Source: JANLYC01 sp963815445 (GTDB lineage Bacteria > Actinomycetota > Actinomycetes > Propionibacteriales > Nocardioidaceae). Taken from it: a stretch of 64,000 nt of DNA. How positions within the stretch are numbered: position 1 is the stretch's first letter; each line of letters opens with the position of its first letter. The notes beneath the pieces were generated by a model, which worked only from the letters and a program-made list of their open reading frames with translations, ran no database searches and had not been told where the DNA came from. Positions 26,755 to 34,900 of the stretch are shown one piece after another. The stretch is taken from the NCBI GenBank assembly GCA_963815445.1, contig CAWFGV010000011.1, forward strand, positions 1,054,001 through 1,118,000, in the 5' to 3' direction. Position numbers and translations under genes: made by a program.

Positions 26755-27597
26755 GTGCTCGCGAACTACTTGATCGGCCTTCGTGAGGGCCTGGAGGCCA
26801 CGCTCGTCGTGAGCATCCTGGTGGCCTACCTCGTCAAGACCGGCCGCAGCGACCGCCTCCCCGACATCTGGGTCGGCGTCATCGCCGCACTCGTGCTGAG
26901 CTTCGGCTTCGGCGCCATCTTGACCTTCACCAGCCAGAGCATGTCGTTCCGAGCTCAGGAGGCCTTCGGCGGCATCATGTCGATCCTGGCCGTCGGGCTC
27001 GTCACCTGGATGATCTTCTGGATGAAACGCACGGCTCGTTTCATGAAGCGCGAGCTCGAGGGCAAGCTCTCCGATGCCCTGTCCCTGGGGCGCATGGCGC
27101 TGATCTTCATCGCGTTCGTGTCCGTGGCCCGGGAAGGCATCGAGACCTCCCTGTTCGTATGGTCGACGACGCAGGCCACCTCCGGAACCCGCCCCTTCCT
27201 CGGCGTGACCCTCGGTCTGCTCAGTGCCGTGGCGCTCGGCTACCTGCTCTACAAGAGCGCGGTCCGGATCAACCTCGCCTCGTTCTTCAAGTACACCGGC
27301 ATCGGGCTCGTGGTCGTGGCCGCGGGCGTGCTCGCGTACGGCTTCCATGACCTGCAGGAGGCAGGGTGGATCCCCGGACTCGACAGCACGGTGTTCGACA
27401 TCAGCAGCCAGGTCCCGCTCTCGTCGTGGTACGGCACCTTGCTCAAGGGCACGTTCAACTTCAACCCCCAGCCGAGTTTCGTCGAGCTGGGTGTCTGGAT
27501 CGCCTATCTGGCGTCGGTGATGACCGCTTTCTTGTGGCCGGGCAAGCAACGGCCGCCCGTTCCCCAGACCACGCCCTCGACGCCCGTCAACGCCTGA
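26755..27597 (+). CDS. efeU: EfeU/Ftr1-family iron permease
   Basis: High-affinity iron channel of the inner membrane. GTG 26755 follows AGGAGAGG and gives a 280-residue protein with about seven membrane helices. The two Ftr1-type REXXE motifs are visible: REGLE at residues 10-14 and REGIE around residue 125. The 15 extra residues of an earlier ATG (26710) are basic and unlike the family. An efeO-like gene follows after 108 bases of repeats; no efeB peroxidase gene is present. Confidence 0.93.
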   Translation: MLANYLIGLREGLEATLVVSILVAYLVKTGRSDRLPDIWVGVIAALVLSFGFGAILTFTSQSMSFRAQEAFGGIMSILAVGLVTWMIFWMKRTARFMKRELEGKLSDALSLGRMALIFIAFVSVAREGIETSLFVWSTTQATSGTRPFLGVTLGLLSAVALGYLLYKSAVRINLASFFKYTGIGLVVVAAGVLAYGFHDLQEAGWIPGLDSTVFDISSQVPLSSWYGTLLKGTFNFNPQPSFVELGVWIAYLASVMTAFLWPGKQRPPVPQTTPSTPVNA

Positions 27598-27618
27598 CCG
27601 AGCGGCCTGGTCAAGCAC

Positions 27619-27664
27619 CCGACCCAGCTGACCTCCGACTGCCGACCCAGCTGACCTCCGACTG
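27619..27664. repeat. 23-bp tandem duplication between efeU and efeO
   Basis: Two adjacent identical 23-base units (27619-27641 and 27642-27664, beginning CCGACCCAGCTGACC), followed by two shorter CCCGACCGACTG-like units up to about 27688. They fill most of the efeU-efeO gap. Confidence 0.85.
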
Positions 27665-27705
27665 CCCGACCGACTGCCCGACCGACCTGTGAGGTTCTCT
27701 CTCCC

Positions 27706-28422
27706 ATGCCTTCTCCACGCCCTGCCCTGCTGTTTGCCGGCCTCGCCCTCCTCGGCGGTGTCTCCGCCTGCAGCAGCGACTCCTCGTCGAGCGGCACGAG
27801 CTACGCCATCGAGGCAGGGGACACCACCTGTTCGGTGTCCGCCACCACCGTTCGGGCCGGCAACGTGACGTTCAAGGTCGACAACACCGGGAGTGATGTC
27901 ACCGAGGTGTACGTCTACGGCAAGGACGGGGACGCGTTCACCAAGATCGTGGGCGAGGTGGAGAACGTCGGTCCCGGGACGTCGCGGGACCTCCAGGCGA
28001 ACCTCAGCGCAGGGTCCTATCAGGTGGCCTGCAAGCCCGGCATGAAAGGTGACGGGATCCGTACCGACATCTCGGTGACCGGCGGCACCGATGAGGCATC
28101 GACCGGCTCCGAGGCAGCGTACGACCGCGAGATCGAGGTCGAGATCGAGTCCAGCGGCGCACCGAAGGCTCTCAGTGCGCTCAGTGCCCAGGTCGGCGAG
28201 AAGGTCGAGTTCAAGCTCGAGAACCAGTCCGCGTCCGAGTACTACCTCGAGGTCGTCGATCCCGCCGGCACATCGGTCGGAGAGACCGAAGCCGCGGCGA
28301 ACAGTACGGGTGAGGTCGTCATCGAGCTCACCACGAGCGGCTCCTACACGCTCAAGACGTACGCCGACGGCGCAGAGTCCGCGGCGGTCGCACAGACGCT
28401 GACGGTGTCGGCCAGCGGCTGA
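27706..28422 (+). CDS. EfeO-like cupredoxin lipoprotein lacking the M75 domain
   Basis: A 238-residue lipoprotein with lipobox VSAC near residue 22. The first domain (about residues 30-125) resembles the EfeO cupredoxin domain: CSVSATTVRAGNVTFKVDN, then GSYQVACKPGMKGDGI. A second beta domain of similar size (about 140-236) ends SGSYTLKTYADGAES and looks like a degenerate copy without the Cys/Met ligands. The M75 peptidase-like domain of full EfeO is missing. It probably binds or delivers iron (or copper) to EfeU at the outer face of the membrane; this is inferred from position. Confidence 0.8.
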   Translation: MPSPRPALLFAGLALLGGVSACSSDSSSSGTSYAIEAGDTTCSVSATTVRAGNVTFKVDNTGSDVTEVYVYGKDGDAFTKIVGEVENVGPGTSRDLQANLSAGSYQVACKPGMKGDGIRTDISVTGGTDEASTGSEAAYDREIEVEIESSGAPKALSALSAQVGEKVEFKLENQSASEYYLEVVDPAGTSVGETEAAANSTGEVVIELTTSGSYTLKTYADGAESAAVAQTLTVSASG

Positions 28423-28433
28423 GAACGGGCGCC

Positions 28434-28463
28434 GCGGCTCGCGGTTCCGCGTGTTGGAGCCGC
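28434..28463 (+). terminator. Hairpin after the efe genes
   Basis: GCGGCTC (28434-28440) pairs with GAGCCGC (28457-28463), and within it GCGG-TT-CCGC forms an inner stem. It starts 12 bases after the efeO-like stop. Confidence 0.5.
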
Positions 28464-28542
28464 CATCCCGGATCTGTTTGACATCCTGACCGGGTCCTAC
28501 CGCCCGGGCTGACTCCGGGCACGTACGTGCGAGGAGCTTTTG

Positions 28543-29364
28543 ATGAGCCGCCACCACCGTGGTGCCGTCCTGACGGGGCTGGCCCTGGCGGCCGCCCTGG
28601 CGCTGAGCGGCTGTGATGGTCAGTCCGCCGACGCTCCGGGCAGCGGCGCGACGGACAGCACCACGACGACCAACCCGACCTCCTCGACGCCGGAGACCAC
28701 CGGCGAGTCGACCGTGCCGGACGACACCACCGACACCTCGCCCACGCCGACGACGGCCTCACCCACGACCCACGACGACAGCTCGGCGGCGCGGGCCCGG
28801 CAGTCGAAGGTGCCGATGCGGCGGATGCCGGGGTTCAACGAGCAGTGGAGCTGGGACGGAGCCACGAGCGGCACCGGTGAGCCCTCGGACGGACCGGCCC
28901 GTTCGCGCTGTCAGCGCGCGTCCCTGACCGCGATCGGCGCCGTGGTCGAGTACACGACCACCTACACGCGCTCGGACGCAGCCGACGACGCGGCAGCCGT
29001 GACGACTGGCGTCTTTCCCGACGAGCAGACCGCCACCATGGCCGAGTCGGTGCTGGCGAAGTGGCTCGCCACGTGCCGAAGCAATGTCCGCAAGCAGCCC
29101 GGCGTCAATCGGGTGCAGGTGAGCACCGAGAGCACGGTGGACACCGTGGTCGGTCCAGGCCACCAACGTCTGGTCAGCTTTGGACCCGTCGCGGGTGACC
29201 GTGAGTCGAGATATTTCAACGGCGAGGGTTACGTACGCGATGGCGACGTGCTCAGCTACGTCGTGTTCCACAGCGTCGGGCAGGACTACAACTACCCGGC
29301 CGGACAGCAGCCCGCCGACCTGGGGCTACGGATGGCCGCCACCTACCTCAAGCGGTCACGCTGA
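28543..29364 (+). CDS. Hypothetical lipoprotein
   Basis: A 273-residue protein starting at ATG 28543 behind GAGGAG. The signal peptide ends in lipobox LSGC near residue 24. A Thr/Ser/Pro-rich linker of about 65 residues follows (likely glycosylated or disordered), then a globular domain with two Cys (SRCQRAS, LATCRSN) and aromatic-rich ends such as GEGYVRDGDVLSYVVFHSVG. I recognise no characterised family; the layout resembles sensor or binding lipoproteins of actinobacteria. It converges on the rpf gene (15-base gap). Confidence 0.75.
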   Translation: MSRHHRGAVLTGLALAAALALSGCDGQSADAPGSGATDSTTTTNPTSSTPETTGESTVPDDTTDTSPTPTTASPTTHDDSSAARARQSKVPMRRMPGFNEQWSWDGATSGTGEPSDGPARSRCQRASLTAIGAVVEYTTTYTRSDAADDAAAVTTGVFPDEQTATMAESVLAKWLATCRSNVRKQPGVNRVQVSTESTVDTVVGPGHQRLVSFGPVAGDRESRYFNGEGYVRDGDVLSYVVFHSVGQDYNYPAGQQPADLGLRMAATYLKRSR

Positions 29365-29379
29365 CGGACGTCCAGCGGC

Positions 29380-29871
29380 TCAGTTGACCGCGACGGCCTT
29401 CAGCGGTGCCGTATGACTCGTGCGCTGCTGCTGGTCGTACTGCCAGCGGTGCACGTACTTGGCGTTGAGCTTCTGCGCCTTGCTGCGCGCGTCGGCGGCC
29501 GTCAGGCCGAGACTCTGTGAGCAGGCGGGCCAGGCGCCCCACCCCTGCCCGTGCAGGACCCGTTCGGCGATGGCAATCTGCTGCTCGCGGGTCGCGAGGT
29601 CGGCCCGCGGAGCGAATGTGCCGCCACCGTTGTTGGTCCACGTGCCGGCGCTGAACTGCAGGCCGCCGTAGTAGCCGTTGCCGGTGTTGATGTGCCAGTT
29701 GCCGCCGGACTCACAACCGGCGAGCCGGTCCCAGGTGCGACCGCTGGCTGCGTCGGCGGTGTAGAGGCTTGAGGAGACGGGGGCGGCAACGGCCGCGGTG
29801 GCCGCGGCGAGAACCGCCAGCTGTCGAAGGGGACGCTTCTTGCGCGCGCGGTGGCGTGGCTCGTGAGCCAT
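29380..29871 (-). CDS. Resuscitation-promoting factor-like muralytic enzyme
   Basis: A 163-residue secreted protein with a signal peptide (RKKRPLRQLAVLAAATAAVAA). The transglycosylase-like Rpf domain begins WDRLAGCESGGNWHINTGNG with the catalytic glutamate in CESGG, continues YYGGLQFSAGTWTNNGG and ATREQQIAIAERVLHGQGW, and has the conserved cysteine of WPACS. It cleaves peptidoglycan and supports growth resumption. The C-terminal 45 residues carry no LysM or other binding domain. A c-di-AMP riboswitch precedes it, the usual control for actinobacterial cell-wall hydrolases. Confidence 0.93.
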   Translation of the reverse strand: MAHEPRHRARKKRPLRQLAVLAAATAAVAAPVSSSLYTADAASGRTWDRLAGCESGGNWHINTGNGYYGGLQFSAGTWTNNGGGTFAPRADLATREQQIAIAERVLHGQGWGAWPACSQSLGLTAADARSKAQKLNAKYVHRWQYDQQQRTSHTAPLKAVAVN

Positions 29872-29884
29872 GGGTCAGACCTCT

Positions 29885-30078
29885 CGGCCGCCTGCGAAGT
29901 GAGCTGTCGGGTTCGGGCGGAAAGGTTCGCCCGGCCTCGGCCACGGTGCATGACCTCGGCTTGACCCCAAGGCGCCTCGGCGACCGGTCGGAACCAGCTA
30001 CCTCGACGCCGAATTCACGGGTCCCCCGCTCCTACCCCTGCGTCGGACAGCCAGCCGACTGCGGCGGGTAGGACTCGG
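29885..30078 (-). promoter_or_regulatory. c-di-AMP (ydaO/yuaA-type) riboswitch
   Basis: On the minus strand the 5' part carries GTAGGAGCGGGGGACCC (complement of 30019-30035) and the 3' part carries GAACCCGACAGCTCACT followed by TCGCAGGCG (complement of about 29888-29915), the characteristic conserved end of ydaO-type riboswitches. Between them lie GGGGTCAAGCCGAGG and a hairpin GGGCGAAC...CCGCCC. The element ends about 15 bases before the rpf start. In Streptomyces, c-di-AMP binding to this element lowers rpfA expression. Boundaries are approximate. Confidence 0.85.
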
Positions 30079-30282
30079 CGTACCGCAGACGACGCCTCAC
30101 CAAGTAGTGAGACCGGGTCGACGCTAACCCAGGTCAAGGTCACGGGCAAGTCACGACGCCGGGTTCCAGCAGAGTCTTTTGTGACAGGTGAGGCACCGGC
30201 AGGCGACCGCAGTTGACGCCGTGTGACACTCCCGTCACCCCGTGGTCATGCGCACGGGCCGAACGTCCGGGCGTACCCCATT

Positions 30283-31149
30283 TCAGCCGACGGACAGGCC
30301 CGCGAGGTCGGCGGCGCTCAGCTCCAGTCGGACCGCCGCGACGGACGCCTCGATCGAGGCGGGCCTGCTGGCGCCGGGGATCGGGATGACGCCCGGCGAC
30401 AGCGCCAGCTCCCACGCCAGGCACACCTGTTGCGGGGACACACCATGGCGCTTCGCCACGTCGTGGAACGCGTCGTGCTTCTCCCCCAGCGCCTTCGCAC
30501 TGCGCATGCCACCCAGAGGACTCCAGGGCAGAAAGGCCAGCCCCAGCTCCTCGCAGACGTCGATCTCGGACCGGCTGCTGCGGAACGCCGGCGAGAACTG
30601 GTTCTGCACCGACACGAGGGCGTGCCCGAGCACCTTGTGCGCCAGCCTGATCTGGTCCTCGTCGGCGTTGGAGATGCCGGCCCGTTCGATCAGGCCCGCG
30701 TCGTACAAGGACCTGAGACCTCCCATGGTCTCTTCGTAGGGCACCGCGGGATCGGGCCGGTGGTGCTGGTACAGGCCGATCGCTTCGACGCCGAGACGCC
30801 GCAAGGACGCCTCGCACGCCTGCCGGAGGTGCTCCGGTCTCCCGTCGAGCCCCCAGTCCGCTCCGTCGCGCGTGTGTCCACCTTTGGTCGCGACCAGCAC
30901 GTCGCCGGTCGGGCCGCCATACGAGGCCAATGCCAGCGCGATGACCTCCTCGTTGGCACCGGGGCCCCGCTGCGCCCAGGTGTACGCGTCCGCCGTGTCG
31001 ATGAGCGTGACGCCGGCGTCCAGCGCCGCGTGGATCGTGGCCACGGCGTCGGATGTGCTGGGGCGTTGGTCCATCGTGAGAGGCATGGCGCCGAGCCCGA
31101 TCGCGCTCACCTGGCGGTCGCCGAGTCGACGGGTCGGCAGTGTCTGCAT
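30283..31149 (-). CDS. Aldo/keto reductase
   Basis: NADPH-dependent oxidoreductase of 288 residues, TIM-barrel. The tetrad is visible: Asp and Tyr in LIDTADAYTW (about residues 50-59), Lys in VATKGG (about residue 87), His in YQHHRPD (about residue 128). The C-terminal NADP-binding region PIPGASRP is present. Substrate unknown. It is divergent from the FUSC gene, with 111 bases between starts. Confidence 0.92.
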   Translation of the reverse strand: MQTLPTRRLGDRQVSAIGLGAMPLTMDQRPSTSDAVATIHAALDAGVTLIDTADAYTWAQRGPGANEEVIALALASYGGPTGDVLVATKGGHTRDGADWGLDGRPEHLRQACEASLRRLGVEAIGLYQHHRPDPAVPYEETMGGLRSLYDAGLIERAGISNADEDQIRLAHKVLGHALVSVQNQFSPAFRSSRSEIDVCEELGLAFLPWSPLGGMRSAKALGEKHDAFHDVAKRHGVSPQQVCLAWELALSPGVIPIPGASRPASIEASVAAVRLELSAADLAGLSVG

Positions 31150-31260
31150 CTGTCCTCCATACCCGCTCGCCCACGGGTCGACACGGTCCGGTCCGCGGTC
31201 GGGGCTTCGGGACCTAGTCCCGGGTGGCGGCTACCCGACGGGCGTGACCAAGATAGGCAC

Positions 31261-32355
31261 ATGGACCTGGCGGCGCTCAGCGACCACGCGATCGAGCGCA
31301 GCAGGCTCTCCTTGGCGGCACGACTGCGTCGACTTCGGTCCAAGGCCTGGATGATCGCCCAGTGCGCTGTCGCGGCCGGCGTCGCGTGGGTCATCGCGGC
31401 CGACGTCGTCGGCCACCCGACCCCGTTCTTCGCTCCGGTGGCCGCCTTCCTGTGCCTGGGCACGTCGTACGGGCAACGCTTGCGCCGGGTCGGTGAGGTC
31501 ACCGTGGGAGTCGCGGTCGGTATCTCGATCGCCGACCTGTTCAAGCACGTGTTCGGCCACGGGTCGTGGCAGATCGTCGCAGTCGTCGCACTCGCGATGT
31601 CGGCGGCGATCCTGCTCGACGCCGGCCAGCTCTTCGTCAGCCAGGCCGCGGTCCAGGCCATCGTGGTCACGACGCTACTGCCGCTCGACCAGGCCCCCAG
31701 CCGGATCGTCGACGCCTTCATCGGTGGCGGTGTCGGTCTCTTGGCCGCCACGATCGTGCCGGGCGCTCCCCTCCGGCGTCCGCGCGAGCAAGCCGCCGAG
31801 GTCACGCTGGAGCTCGCGCGGTTGCTCAGGGCGGCACGGCAGAGCGCGCTCGACGCGGACTCCGAGCAGGCCGAGCTGACTCTTGGGCGCGCACGCGAGA
31901 CCGAAGCGCTCCTCGACGAGCTCCGGGCCGCCGCAAGTGAGGGTCTGGAAGTAGTACGGTCCTCGCCGTTCCGCCGGGGCCATCGGCCGCACGTCCGGTC
32001 GATGTCTGAGCTGGTGGGGCCACTGGACCGGGCACTGCGCAACACGCGGGTGCTGGTCCGACGGGTGCTGGTGAGCGCTCGACTCGACGAGACCATGCCA
32101 CCGGACTATCTCGTGCTGCTCGACGGCATAGCCGACGCGGTCGAGGAGATGGGGCGCGACCTCGCCGCCAACCGGCCACCCGGCAGCGCGCAGCCACAGC
32201 TGATGACCATCGGCGAGGAGACCGCCGCCGCCAGCGAGCCGTTGACCTTGTCCGCGGCCGTCGTGCTCGGGCAGCTGCGCTCGATCGTGGTCGACCTGCT
32301 CGAGCTCAGCGGCCTGTCCTACGCCGACGCCATCGCCCACGTTCCGAACCGCTGA
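31261..32355 (+). CDS. FUSC/aromatic-acid-exporter-like membrane protein
   Basis: A 364-residue protein from ATG 31261. The N-terminal half holds about six hydrophobic segments (ending near VGLLAATIVPGAPL) typical of one FUSC repeat, and the C-terminal half is a helical cytoplasmic domain (ELARLLRAARQSALDADSEQAELTLGRA). This is the half-size form widespread in actinobacteria. Proposed roles are export of aromatic or other organic anions. A much longer upstream frame exists by chance and covers the aldo/keto reductase promoter; it is not credible. Confidence 0.82.
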   Translation: MDLAALSDHAIERSRLSLAARLRRLRSKAWMIAQCAVAAGVAWVIAADVVGHPTPFFAPVAAFLCLGTSYGQRLRRVGEVTVGVAVGISIADLFKHVFGHGSWQIVAVVALAMSAAILLDAGQLFVSQAAVQAIVVTTLLPLDQAPSRIVDAFIGGGVGLLAATIVPGAPLRRPREQAAEVTLELARLLRAARQSALDADSEQAELTLGRARETEALLDELRAAASEGLEVVRSSPFRRGHRPHVRSMSELVGPLDRALRNTRVLVRRVLVSARLDETMPPDYLVLLDGIADAVEEMGRDLAANRPPGSAQPQLMTIGEETAAASEPLTLSAAVVLGQLRSIVVDLLELSGLSYADAIAHVPNR

Positions 32356-32445
32356 CGCGGTACCCGCTGGTCCACTCTCAGGCGATGTGACCGGGGTCTC
32401 GGGAAATTCGGTTGCCGAGATTCCCGACCACCGATTAGCGTTGAC

Positions 32446-32470
32446 ATGAAACGAAACGGTTTCGTTTCAT
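32446..32470. promoter_or_regulatory. TetR operator palindrome overlapping a -35 box
   Basis: A perfect 25-base palindrome: arm ATGAAACGAAAC, central G, and its reverse complement. It overlaps TTGACA (32441-32446), a good -35 element, and lies 32 bases before the TetR gene start. This is the expected place for an autoregulatory operator. Promoter assignment is by resemblance. Confidence 0.8.
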
Positions 32471-32502
32471 GTGGCGAGCAACCAAGGGGTGACGACGACG
32501 TG

Positions 32503-33096
32503 ATGACCGACGCGCAGACGCGGACGCTACGCCCGCGGGTCGAGGGGGATCGCGAGGCGGACATCCTCGACGCCACCCTGCGGCTGCTCGCCACTGCGGG
32601 CTACGACCGACTGACCATGGACGGTGTGGCCACCGCCGCGAAGGCGAGCAAGGCCACCCTCTACCGTCGTTGGACCACCAAGGCCGAGCTCGTCATCGAC
32701 GCACTCGTGCGCGCCCGCGGCGCCCCCCAGCTCGAAGCGCCGGACACCGGCTCGTTCCGTGACGACCTGCTGGTCATGGCCTGCGACAAGTCCGGGCTCA
32801 ACGACACGGGCACGCTGGCAGTGATGGCCTCCGTCATCACGGCCCTCCATCACGACGACGAGTTCGCGACGGCCTTCCACGAGCGCTTCCTCGGACCGAA
32901 GATCGCCAGCGCGCGTCGGGTCTACGAACGCGCCCAGCAGCGCGGAGACATTCGCGCCGACATCGATCTAGACCTGATGTCCCATGTCCTGGCCGCCGTC
33001 ATCCTGCACCGGTTCTTCGTGCTGAAGCTCCCGGTCGACGACGTCACGGTCGAAGCCATCATCGACCAGATCGTGATTCCCGCGGCAGCTCACTGA
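32503..33096 (+). CDS. TetR/AcrR family transcriptional regulator
   Basis: A 197-residue repressor. The helix-turn-helix lies in DRLTMDGVATAAKASKATLY (about residues 33-52). The C-terminal domain includes a TetR_C-like segment ASARRVYERAQQRGDIRADID typical of regulators of efflux pumps. ATG 32503 was preferred; the upstream ATG 32446 lies inside the operator palindrome and would extend the protein through it. The DHA2 efflux gene follows by 117 bases and is the likely target. Confidence 0.9.
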   Translation: MTDAQTRTLRPRVEGDREADILDATLRLLATAGYDRLTMDGVATAAKASKATLYRRWTTKAELVIDALVRARGAPQLEAPDTGSFRDDLLVMACDKSGLNDTGTLAVMASVITALHHDDEFATAFHERFLGPKIASARRVYERAQQRGDIRADIDLDLMSHVLAAVILHRFFVLKLPVDDVTVEAIIDQIVIPAAAH

Positions 33097-33213
33097 CTCC
33101 AACCACCTCGACTCCACCACGACTCCGACACGACTCCACCACCGACCGTCACGGCCCAGTTCGCGTGACCGATCCCTGCCCCAACGGGCCAACTCCCAAA
33201 GAAGAGGACCAAC

Positions 33214-34821
33214 ATGTCGACCCGAATCGAACCGCACGAGGAGACGACGCCCGCCCACGGGCACCGTCACCTCGGGATCGCGCTCGCCTTGATCTCGATC
33301 GCCCAGCTGATGGTCGTGCTCGACGCCACCATCGTCAACATCGCGATCCCGTACATCGCCACCGACCTGGACTTCAGCAAGGCCGGGCAGTCCTGGATCA
33401 TCACCGGCTACACCTTGGCCTTCGGTGGCCTGCTGCTTCTCGGTGGTCGCCTCGGTGACTACTTCGGGCGACGTCGGGTCTTCATGATCGGCGTGAGCCT
33501 GTTCGCGCTCGCGTCCTTGCTGGGTGGCATCGCGCAGAACGAGACCATGTTGTTGTCGGCACGAGGGTTGCAGGGACTCGGCGCAGCCATCGCGTCACCC
33601 ACGGCGCTCGCCCTCATCACGACCACCTTCCCCGCCGGCAAGGAGCGCAACCGCGCATTTGCGGTGTACGCCGCGATGTCCGGAGCCGGTGCCGCCGTCG
33701 GCCTCATCCTGGGTGGCTGGCTCACCGACTACTCATGGCGATGGACCTTCCTCATCAACGTGCCTATCGGCGTCGCGGCCGCGATGTTGGCGCCGATGTT
33801 CCTCGGAGAGAGCGTGCCCCGACGGGTGAAGCTCGACCTGCCGGGAGCGCTGTCGGGCACGCTCGGCCTGCTCGGGATCGTCTACGGCTTGACGCGCGCT
33901 GCCGACCCGGCGCGCGGCTGGGGTGACGGGGTCACCGTGTCGGCGCTGGTCGCCGGTGGCGTCCTGCTCGCGAGCTTCATCGTGATCGAGCGCACGGTCG
34001 CGGAGCCGCTGATGCCCTTCCGGATCCTCGCGGACCGGACCCGCGGCACCAGCTTCGCCGTCATGATGCTCGTCCCCGCGGCGATGTTCGCGATGTTCTA
34101 CTTCCTGAGCATCATCGTCCAGGACGGCATGGGCTACAGCGCCTTGAAGACGGGCTTTGCCTTCCTGCCGTTCAGCTTCGGGATCGTCGCCGCCGCCGGC
34201 CTGGCGTCCAACCTGATGAGCCGGTTCGACCCCAAGTGGCTGGCCGGTACCGGCACGCTGCTGGCCGGCATCGGCCTGTTCGGGTTCTCCCGGATCCCCT
34301 ACGAGACCACGAACCTCCGGGACATCGGCGTCCACGCGTCCTACGTCACAGATCTGCTGCCCTGGATCCTCGTGATGTCGTTCGGCATGGGACTCGTGTT
34401 CGTGCCGCTGACCCTGACCGCGGTGCACGGGGTCAGCAACGACGACTCCGGCATCGGCTCCGGCGTCCTCAACGCCATGCAGCAGATCGGTGGAGCGCTC
34501 GGACTCGCGACGCTGAGCACGGTGGCCGTCCACGCCACCACCAACAAGGCGCAGGAGATCGGCGCCAGCCTCCAGGCTGCGGCTGGGGGCAACCCGCAGG
34601 CCGCGTCCGGTCCGTCCGGCAACGACGTCGTCCAGGCTGCGTTCGCCTATGGGTCGACGCACGCCTTCATCGTGGGCGCGGTGATGATCTGGATCGGTGC
34701 CGTGATCGTGTTCCTGTTCATGAACGTGACCCACGAGGAGATCAACGACACCGCCGAGATTCCCGGCGGACACCTCGAGACCGCGGGTGACGCCGACGCG
34801 GTGCCCGTCCCGGCGGGCTGA
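33214..34821 (+). CDS. MFS drug efflux transporter, DHA2 (14-TMS) family
   Basis: A 535-residue inner-membrane antiporter of EmrB/QacA type. Visible motifs are D1 (LMVVLDATIVNIAIP), A (GGRLGDYFGRRRVFM) and C (GAGAAVGLILGGWLTD). The start follows GAAGAGGA with good spacing. It lies directly downstream of the TetR gene with a shared operator upstream, so drug- or metabolite-inducible export is likely. A strong hairpin follows the stop by 4 bases. Confidence 0.92.
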   Translation: MSTRIEPHEETTPAHGHRHLGIALALISIAQLMVVLDATIVNIAIPYIATDLDFSKAGQSWIITGYTLAFGGLLLLGGRLGDYFGRRRVFMIGVSLFALASLLGGIAQNETMLLSARGLQGLGAAIASPTALALITTTFPAGKERNRAFAVYAAMSGAGAAVGLILGGWLTDYSWRWTFLINVPIGVAAAMLAPMFLGESVPRRVKLDLPGALSGTLGLLGIVYGLTRAADPARGWGDGVTVSALVAGGVLLASFIVIERTVAEPLMPFRILADRTRGTSFAVMMLVPAAMFAMFYFLSIIVQDGMGYSALKTGFAFLPFSFGIVAAAGLASNLMSRFDPKWLAGTGTLLAGIGLFGFSRIPYETTNLRDIGVHASYVTDLLPWILVMSFGMGLVFVPLTLTAVHGVSNDDSGIGSGVLNAMQQIGGALGLATLSTVAVHATTNKAQEIGASLQAAAGGNPQAASGPSGNDVVQAAFAYGSTHAFIVGAVMIWIGAVIVFLFMNVTHEEINDTAEIPGGHLETAGDADAVPVPAG

Positions 34822-34825
34822 GCTC

Positions 34826-34869
34826 AACGTCCTGCGTTCCGGTTGCTCCGGCCCGGAACGCAGGACGTT
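34826..34869. terminator. Perfect 17-bp hairpin between convergent genes
   Basis: Arms AACGTCCTGCGTTCCGG (34826-34842) and its exact complement (34853-34869) enclose a 10-base loop. Located 4 bases after the efflux gene stop and 31 bases before the DUF1206 stop; probably a bidirectional terminator. Confidence 0.8.
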
Positions 34870-34900
34870 CTGGTCGTGGCCCTTTGCAGGTGAAGCGGCT

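Noticed and set aside
26641..28557. 638-codon minus-strand frame over the efe genes
   Set aside because: Antisense to efeU and the EfeO-like gene, both with clear motifs, and runs through repeats and the iron box.
30223..31260. N-terminal extension of the FUSC protein to 710 residues
   Set aside because: The extension is antisense to the aldo/keto reductase with its full catalytic tetrad; ATG 31261 begins the membrane protein properly.
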